Shown in pieces: positions 42,465 to 47,677 of a stretch of DNA of 47,677 nt. The position numbers and the translations under genes were made by a program. The notes under the pieces are model-generated. The model made no database searches and had not been told where the DNA came from. It worked only from the letters and a program-made list of their open reading frames with translations. Within the stretch, counting starts at the first letter, position 1; each line of letters begins with the position of its first letter. Source of the DNA: Lachnospiraceae bacterium (lineage in GTDB: Bacteria > Bacillota > Clostridia > Lachnospirales > Lachnospiraceae); assembly GCA_024683645.1 (NCBI GenBank), contig JAIKYA010000097.1, positions 1 through 47,677 on the forward strand. The letters are read 5' to 3'.

Positions 42465-43349
42465 ATGGCAGCGAAAAAAGGAAGTCGGCTGGGCAGAGGG
42501 CTCGACACACTTATCCCGAATAAAACACAGGCAGTCAAAGACAAAAAAGAGACTGTTGTATCCGAATCCAGAGTAATGGTGGATATCAATAAGCTTGAAA
42601 GAAACAAAGAGCAGCCCAGGAAGAATTTTGATGAGGCAGCACTTGATGAGCTGGCCGATTCCATCAAACAGCATGGGATCATCCAGTCGATAGTAGTGCA
42701 GGATCGTGGCGATCATTATGAGATAATCGCCGGTGAGCGCAGATGGCGGGCAGCCATGCTGGCAGGTCTCAAAGAAGTTCCCGTCGATATAAAACATTAT
42801 TCCGATCAGGAAATGGCAGAGGTCTCTCTGATAGAGAACCTTCAGCGTGAGGATTTAAATCCCATAGAAGAGGCACAGGCATTCAGGCAGCTCAAGGAGA
42901 TGTTCTCACTCACCGATGACCAGGTTGCCGAGAAAGTTTCCAAGAGCCGTGCCGCTATTACCAATTCACTCCGTCTGTTAAAACTGGACGAACGTGTACA
43001 GCAGATGGTAATAGATGAAATGCTTACTACGGGACATGTGCGTGCACTGCTTACAGTCACGGATGGAGACCGTCAGTACAGATTGGCACAGGATGCATTT
43101 GATCAGAAGCTTTCGGTACGAGAAGTTGAAAAGCTCATAAAAAATCTTGATAAACCTGCTAAAGGAAAAAAAGCCAAAGACGATGCGGAACAGTACAGGC
43201 TCCAGTATGAAGAATATGCTAAAAATCTTGAATCCAAACTCGGGACCAGGGTGAACATCAGCCTGAGGGAAAAGAACAGCGGAAAGCTGGAAATAGATTT
43301 TTACTCACTGGATGATTTTGAAAAGATATACAGGACACTGACAAACTGA
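42465..43349 (+). CDS. parB: ParB/Spo0J chromosome partitioning protein
   Basis: A 294-aa CTP-dependent DNA clamp that loads at parS. The N-terminal Ala/Lys-rich start with 'RLGRGLDTLIP' can stimulate ParA. The CTPase/ParB box 'GERRWRAAMLAGL' follows, then the helix-turn-helix 'LTDDQVAEKVSKSRAAITNSLRLL' that reads parS, and a C-terminal dimerisation domain with 'FYSLDDFEKIYRTL'. Two perfect parS sites lie 1 kb upstream. It is separated from parA, and is followed after one base by a DUF4446 gene and then serS, a common Clostridial order. Confidence 0.96.
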   Translation: MAAKKGSRLGRGLDTLIPNKTQAVKDKKETVVSESRVMVDINKLERNKEQPRKNFDEAALDELADSIKQHGIIQSIVVQDRGDHYEIIAGERRWRAAMLAGLKEVPVDIKHYSDQEMAEVSLIENLQREDLNPIEEAQAFRQLKEMFSLTDDQVAEKVSKSRAAITNSLRLLKLDERVQQMVIDEMLTTGHVRALLTVTDGDRQYRLAQDAFDQKLSVREVEKLIKNLDKPAKGKKAKDDAEQYRLQYEEYAKNLESKLGTRVNISLREKNSGKLEIDFYSLDDFEKIYRTLTN

Positions 43350-43350
43350 C

Positions 43351-43878
43351 ATGGGAACCGAAACTGCAAAAAAAGGAATACTGGAGCTACTGGGACTGGG
43401 TAATGCCGACACGGGATGGTTTTTTATCGTGGTGACATTACTGCTTGTTGTACTGCTGATAGTTCTCATCGTAATGATAGTAAAAAACAACGAACTGAAG
43501 AGAAGATATCAGAAATTCATGCAGGGATCCAAAGCAGTATCGCTTGAAGGTGAGATACAGCATCTGATCTCGGATGTTGAAAAACTCAAGAAAGATTCCC
43601 GGGCATATGCCAATGACATAGACCTTCTGTTTAAAAAGCATGAAAGTGCGATACAGAAAATGGGTCTGGTAAAGTACGATGCATTTAAGGAGATGGGCGG
43701 AAACATGAGCTTCTGTCTGGTACTCCTTGATGAGAACGATAACGGTTTTGTGATCAATTCGGTTCATTCATCCAACGGATGTTATTCATATTCCAAGAGG
43801 ATCAGGAACGGAAAATGTGATATAGACTTAAGCGCTGAAGAACAGGAAGCTATGAGGCGCGCTATAGGAGGAGAATAA
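43351..43878 (+). CDS. DUF4446 family membrane-anchored protein
   Basis: A 175-aa protein with one N-terminal helix (about 23-45) followed by a coiled-coil stretch ('LEGEIQHLISDVEKLKKDSR') and a conserved domain with 'VKYDAFKEMGGNMSFCLVLLDENDNGFVINSVHS' pattern (106-140), characteristic of DUF4446. The family is found next to parB in many Firmicutes; its role is unknown. It starts one base after parB without its own ribosome site, so it depends on parB translation, and ends 3 nt before serS. Confidence 0.88.
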   Translation: MGTETAKKGILELLGLGNADTGWFFIVVTLLLVVLLIVLIVMIVKNNELKRRYQKFMQGSKAVSLEGEIQHLISDVEKLKKDSRAYANDIDLLFKKHESAIQKMGLVKYDAFKEMGGNMSFCLVLLDENDNGFVINSVHSSNGCYSYSKRIRNGKCDIDLSAEEQEAMRRAIGGE

Positions 43879-43881
43879 AAA

Positions 43882-45159
43882 ATGATCGACATTAAATTCT
43901 TAAGAGAGCACCCGGAAGAGGTTAAGGAGAATATTAAGAAAAAGTTCCAGGACAGCAAGCTGCCGCTGGTAGACCAGGTGATAGAACTTGATAAAGAGAG
44001 AAGGAGCTGTCAGCAGAAAGCCGATGATCTGAAGGCTGAGAGAAATGCTCTTTCCAAAAAGATCGGCGGACTCATGAAAGAAGGAAAGAAAGATGAAGCC
44101 GAAGATGTGAAGAGACAGGTCACCGAAAAAGCCGATGAACTTGCTGCTCTTGATGCGCGCCAGACTGAACTCGAAGAAGAAGTAACAAAGATAATGATGG
44201 TGATTCCCAACATTATCGATCCTTCGGTTCCCATCGGAAAAGATGACAGCGAAAATGTTGAGGTAAAGAGATACGGTGAGCCTGTGGTCCCGGATTTTGA
44301 GATACCTTATCATACGGATATAATGGAAAGACTGCATGGTATAGATCTTGATGCTGCAAGACGTGTTGCCGGAAACGGATTCTATTATCTCATGGGAGAT
44401 ATAGCAAGACTTCATTCGGCAGTGATCTCTTACGCAAGAGATTTCATGATAGACAGAGGTTTTACTTACTGTGTTCCTCCTTTCATGATCCGCGCCAATG
44501 TAGTCACAGGCGTTATGAGCTTTGCGGAAATGGATGCAATGATGTATAAGATCGAAGGTGAGGATCTTTATCTTATCGGTACAAGTGAGCATTCCATGAT
44601 AGGTAAATTCATCGATCAGATAGTTCCTGAAGAAGAACTTCCTTATACACTTACCAGTTATTCACCCTGCTTCAGAAAGGAAAAGGGAGCACACGGACTG
44701 GAAGAGCGCGGTGTATATCGTATACACCAGTTTGAAAAACAGGAAATGATAGTTGTCTGCAAACCTGAGGAAAGCCCGATGTGGTTTGACAAGCTGTGGC
44801 AGAATACCGTTGATCTGTTCCGTTCAATGGATATACCTGTACGTACACTCGAGTGCTGCTCCGGTGATCTCGCAGATCTGAAAGTAAAATCCGTAGATGT
44901 GGAAGCATGGAGTCCCAGACAGAAGAAGTACTTTGAAGTCGGCAGCTGCTCCAATCTGGGAGATGCCCAGGCCAGAAGACTGAAGATAAGAGTCGACGGC
45001 AAAGACGGAAAATATCTGGCACATACTCTTAATAATACAGTTGTAGCTCCTCCCAGAATGCTTATCGCATTTCTCGAGAACAACCTTCAGGCTGACGGCT
45101 CCATCAGGATACCCGAAGTACTGAGACCGTACATGGGCGGGAAAGACAGGATAGTATAA
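43882..45159 (+). CDS. serS: Seryl-tRNA synthetase
   Basis: A class II synthetase (425 aa) charging tRNA-Ser. Residues 1-110 form the N-terminal antiparallel coiled coil that holds the tRNA long arm. The catalytic domain has motif 2 'SPCFRKEKGAHGLEERGVYRIHQFEKQEM' and motif 3 'NNTVVAPPRMLIAFLENN'. AGGAGGAG precedes the ATG. No T-box leader is seen, because the gene is the last of the parB operon; a strong terminator follows. Confidence 0.97.
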   Translation: MIDIKFLREHPEEVKENIKKKFQDSKLPLVDQVIELDKERRSCQQKADDLKAERNALSKKIGGLMKEGKKDEAEDVKRQVTEKADELAALDARQTELEEEVTKIMMVIPNIIDPSVPIGKDDSENVEVKRYGEPVVPDFEIPYHTDIMERLHGIDLDAARRVAGNGFYYLMGDIARLHSAVISYARDFMIDRGFTYCVPPFMIRANVVTGVMSFAEMDAMMYKIEGEDLYLIGTSEHSMIGKFIDQIVPEEELPYTLTSYSPCFRKEKGAHGLEERGVYRIHQFEKQEMIVVCKPEESPMWFDKLWQNTVDLFRSMDIPVRTLECCSGDLADLKVKSVDVEAWSPRQKKYFEVGSCSNLGDAQARRLKIRVDGKDGKYLAHTLNNTVVAPPRMLIAFLENNLQADGSIRIPEVLRPYMGGKDRIV

Positions 45160-45172
45160 GAAAAGAATAATT

Positions 45173-45201
45173 AAAAGGCTCCGCAGCTGCGGAGCCTTTT
45201 T
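45173..45201. terminator. Bidirectional terminator between serS and the chemoreceptor gene
   Basis: AAAAGGCTCCGCAG meets its perfect complement CTGCGGAGCCTTTT without a spacer, with A- and T-rich ends, serving both convergent genes. Confidence 0.93.
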
Positions 45202-45219
45202 AAATCCCGGTCGTATCAA

Positions 45220-47283
45220 TCAGAGTTTGAAGAATGATATTGCGTCACTCATATCCTCGTTTATCTTCTTCATTTCACCGGTAGATTCCTGAGTATCGGT
45301 ACATGCACTCATAACGGTCTGACAGGAAGCGGCTACTTCTTCGGCAGAGGCACCCAGTTCCTCGGAGATAGCACCCAGATCGGTAGTGGCATTGGTCAGG
45401 TCTGTCTTTATATTATCCAGAGTCTCGGCCATCTGTCTGATAGTGTCTATCTCGTTTATCGAAGCTTCCACCGAATCGGAGAGCATATTGAATTTCTTCT
45501 GTGCTTCTTCTATATCAGTCTGTTCCCTTCTTATCACATCATTAACGCGTTCGGAGATCTCTACGGTAGTACCGGAAAGAGCAATGATATTTTCAATGAT
45601 AAGCTTGATCTCTTTTGCGGATTCAGCGGAAGAATCGGCAAGACTCCTTATCTCGTCTGCAACAACGGCAAACCCGCGGCCTGCATCACCGGCACGTGCT
45701 GCTTCGATGGAAGCGTTAAGTGAAAGCAGATTGGTCTGTGCCGCGATGGATTCGATAGCCTGGATGGCAGAGCCGATCTCAGATATTGCAGCGTTGGTCT
45801 CGTTGATCTTGCTGCTGATCTCATGTATCGCATCGACAGATTCTTTAGCTCCTGCATAAACAGAGTTCATGCATACGGTTGCATCATTATTTGCATCCTT
45901 GATGGTCTGTGAAGCATCATAAAGATTTTCAACATTGGTATTGAGATGTTCAACATTCTCTCCGAGGTAGATCGCTTTTTCTGCCATTGTCTGTGCGTTC
46001 TCCGCAACAGCCTGTGAAGTATCCGCAACTTCGTTTACTGCGGTACTTATCTGCGAGATGGCATCCAGATTATTTCCGGTCATGTTGTCCACTTTTATGA
46101 TGGAGTTGTTCAGCTCACCGGCAGCATCCGTAACGGAGCGCATGGAACCGCCCAGATTATCACGCAGAGCATTGAAAGAATTAAGTATGCTCAGGCTTTC
46201 TTTGATATGTGTCTTAGCATTACAGCTGGCGGTAACATCACCGGTGCTGAGTTCGTCAAGTGATTTTGAGATTGCGATCAGAGGTACGGAGATCAGGCGT
46301 TCCACAAATAATGAACAAGCGCCGAAAACGATTATGCTTATTACTATAAACGCGATCATGATGTTACGTATTCTGGTCACATTTGCAAGAACGTCGTTTT
46401 CATCTGCTGTGAGTACTGCGATGTAATGACCTTCCTGTCCTATATAATAACCGGCGTATTTTATTTTTCCCTTATATAAATATTCGATCAGATCCGGATC
46501 CGGTCTCTTGCCTTCTGCAAGGCCTGCAACCAGAGATTTGACTGCTTCGTTCTCTACAGGTTTTCCTACTTTGGTCTCGTCGGGATGATGAAGCATTGTA
46601 CCCGTGGAATCAACAAAATAAACATATGCACTGCTCAGTTCCAGAGCGGAAACATCAGAGATCAGAGCGGCAATATCCTGAACATAGAAAGCGCCGCCTG
46701 CATAACCGATAGGTGTGCCGTTATCAAGTATAGGAGTATAGATGGACATTATGATCTGTCCTGAAGCAGGACTTTCCATTATACCGGTATTGTAAACGCC
46801 ATTTGGGGCAGAAAGTATGGAGTTCTGCAGGGCGGCAAGTGAATCGCCTTCTCGCAGGACCTTACCTATAACAGGGACTGCGGGGTGAGTCATAACCTTG
46901 GAACCCCAGTCTGCGAGGTATAAGCCTTCCCAGCCGGGAAGATCACCGAAGAAGTCGAGTGTGTACTGCTGCGCTTTTGCAGCAATATCCGGATCGTCGG
47001 GATGTTCCAGAAATTCTTTGAGTATAGGCGCCGTACTGTATCCCTTTAAGATATCTCCGTTTTTATTTGCCATGGTATCAAAATCATGTCCGATATTGGT
47101 TATGACCTGAACCAGTGAATTATGGGTATAATCCTTAAGTTCCTTCTTGCTGTTGGTGATGGAAACTATTCCCAGTACAACAGCGACTACGATCAACGGG
47201 ATCAGAGCAAACATAATGAGCGTTGCGCGCATAGTAAGTTTTGATTGATTGCCGTTGTCACTTTTTTGAGTATAAGTGCTCAT
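45220..47283 (-). CDS. Methyl-accepting chemotaxis protein
   Basis: A transmembrane chemoreceptor (687 aa). Helix 1 is at about 20-42, an extracellular double-Cache-type sensor covers about 45-300 (with '[13 protein letters not shown]', '[15 protein letters not shown]'-like turns and '[20 protein letters not shown]'), helix 2 is at 307-327, a HAMP linker follows, and then the signalling domain with the tip signature '[20 protein letters not shown]' and '[15 protein letters not shown]'. It signals to CheA through CheW. The ligand is unknown; double-Cache domains often bind amino or carboxylic acids. AAAGGAGGAG precedes the start. No sigma-28 promoter is visible; a sigma-A type one is at 47320-47348. 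Confidence 0.96.
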   Translation of the reverse strand: MSTYTQKSDNGNQSKLTMRATLIMFALIPLIVVAVVLGIVSITNSKKELKDYTHNSLVQVITNIGHDFDTMANKNGDILKGYSTAPILKEFLEHPDDPDIAAKAQQYTLDFFGDLPGWEGLYLADWGSKVMTHPAVPVIGKVLREGDSLAALQNSILSAPNGVYNTGIMESPASGQIIMSIYTPILDNGTPIGYAGGAFYVQDIAALISDVSALELSSAYVYFVDSTGTMLHHPDETKVGKPVENEAVKSLVAGLAEGKRPDPDLIEYLYKGKIKYAGYYIGQEGHYIAVLTADENDVLANVTRIRNIMIAFIVISIIVFGACSLFVERLISVPLIAISKSLDELSTGDVTASCNAKTHIKESLSILNSFNALRDNLGGSMRSVTDAAGELNNSIIKVDNMTGNNLDAISQISTAVNEVADTSQAVAENAQTMAEKAIYLGENVEHLNTNVENLYDASQTIKDANNDATVCMNSVYAGAKESVDAIHEISSKINETNAAISEIGSAIQAIESIAAQTNLLSLNASIEAARAGDAGRGFAVVADEIRSLADSSAESAKEIKLIIENIIALSGTTVEISERVNDVIRREQTDIEEAQKKFNMLSDSVEASINEIDTIRQMAETLDNIKTDLTNATTDLGAISEELGASAEEVAASCQTVMSACTDTQESTGEMKKINEDMSDAISFFKL

Positions 47284-47319
47284 AGCTTCTCCTCCTTTGA
47301 ATAAAAACTTATTCTATAT

Positions 47320-47348
47320 ATTATACACTAAATCACAAGCCGCATCAA
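47320..47348 (-). promoter_or_regulatory. Promoter of the chemoreceptor gene
   Basis: On the minus strand TTGATG (47348-47343), a 17-bp spacer and TATAAT (47325-47320), 36 bp before the start codon. Confidence 0.75.
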
Positions 47349-47395
47349 GAGATAATATGTGCAAATTTTACAAAGAATAATTTCCCGATCCACTA

Positions 47396-47424
47396 TTGTT
47401 ATAAGATGTGAAAATATATAGAAT
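47396..47424 (+). promoter_or_regulatory. Promoter of the gene at 47472
   Basis: TTGTTA (47396-47401), a 17-bp spacer and TAGAAT (47419-47424). Confidence 0.6.
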
Positions 47425-47471
47425 CAGTATATATGAACTATTCCGACCGGAAATGCAATGGGAGGATCAGT

Positions 47472-47677
47472 ATGGGAGAGTTTCTGACAAAAGACGGAAA
47501 GAAGCTTCATTACGATGAATACGGGGAAGGCGGGCGTGTGATCATTTCTGCGCAGGTGGGCTTTTATCCCAAGGGAATGCAGCAGGAGCTGGCACGCAGA
47601 GGATACCACGTATACTGCCTGACGATCAGGGGTTTTTATCCCTCGGAGTATATCGATGAGGATTACGGAGAAAACTG
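47472..47677 (+). CDS. Probable alpha/beta hydrolase, N-terminal part (3' end outside window)
   Basis: The first 68 codons of a gene running off the window. They read like the opening of an alpha/beta hydrolase: a beta hairpin 'FLTKDGKKLHYDEYGEGG', then strand 'RVIISAQVGFYP', then a helix 'MQQELARRGYHVYCL' leading to 'TIRGFYPSEY', in the position where hydrolases have the D-RG-G-S loop. The oxyanion HG motif is not canonical (AQVG). The nucleophile elbow is not reached. GGGAGGA precedes the ATG. The family is likely but unproven. Confidence 0.55.
   Translation, partial: MGEFLTKDGKKLHYDEYGEGGRVIISAQVGFYPKGMQQELARRGYHVYCLTIRGFYPSEYIDEDYGEN

Overview
The window is a Firmicute chromosome segment spanning the replication origin. 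Protein styles (zinc-ribbon and TP-repeat surface proteins, TraX-family membrane protein, DUF4446, AMMECR1/LigB fusion, ferredoxin-tailed aldo/keto reductase), moderate GC and strong GGAGG ribosome binding sites point to Lachnospiraceae (Butyrivibrio/Roseburia-like). This is an inference from gene content; no rRNA is present to confirm it.

Layout: 1-6.6 kb holds a flotillin tail, a lipid-anchored GH5 endoglucanase with an aldo/keto reductase, a PaaI-like thioesterase, an unknown 441-aa protein and a cyclophilin. 6.8-7.6 kb is a TraX-family gene whose start lies 11 nt after an intrinsic terminator, so it must be expressed through attenuation. 7.6-13.6 kb is one tightly overlapped operon, hprK-glcK-murB-acyltransferase-rapZ-whiA-HPr-like. 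It puts HPr kinase with an HPr paralogue that keeps Ser46 but has Asp in place of the phosphotransfer His15. 13.6-15.4 kb is gene debris: a hybrid histidine kinase broken by an in-frame stop and an internal deletion, and the last 27 codons of a probable sugar-binding protein. 15.4-18.8 kb is mnmG plus an AMMECR1/LigB protein. 18.9-22 kb has a defective-looking MocR regulator divergent from a vitamin-type ECF S component and a UPF0340 gene. 22-26.2 kb carries a PIN/NYN-like protein, two zinc-ribbon membrane proteins, a kinase-like protein and a lipoprotein.

The origin core runs from 26.4 to 37.3 kb: gyrB, recF, yaaA, dnaN, dnaA on the minus strand, a 566-bp AT-rich oriC with DnaA boxes, then rpmH, rnpA, yidD, yidC, jag, mnmE on the plus strand. 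Leading-strand bias switches at oriC as expected. 37-45 kb is a rearranged partition locus: parA (minus) and parB (plus) lie 3.3 kb apart, with three small membrane/secretion-like genes, two perfect parS palindromes and a polysaccharide deacetylase between them. parB continues into a DUF4446 gene and serS. The right end has a chemotaxis receptor and the start of a probable alpha/beta hydrolase.

The most unusual non-coding signal is a 142-nt multi-hairpin element present twice (5892-6033 and 26207-26348). Both copies begin at the stop codon of a plus-strand gene and end at the A-tract of an unrelated terminator. They differ at about 11 positions, mostly in loops or linkers. Two smaller hairpins with a shared GTCCCC core (4389-4421, 26382-26410) look like a second repeat family.
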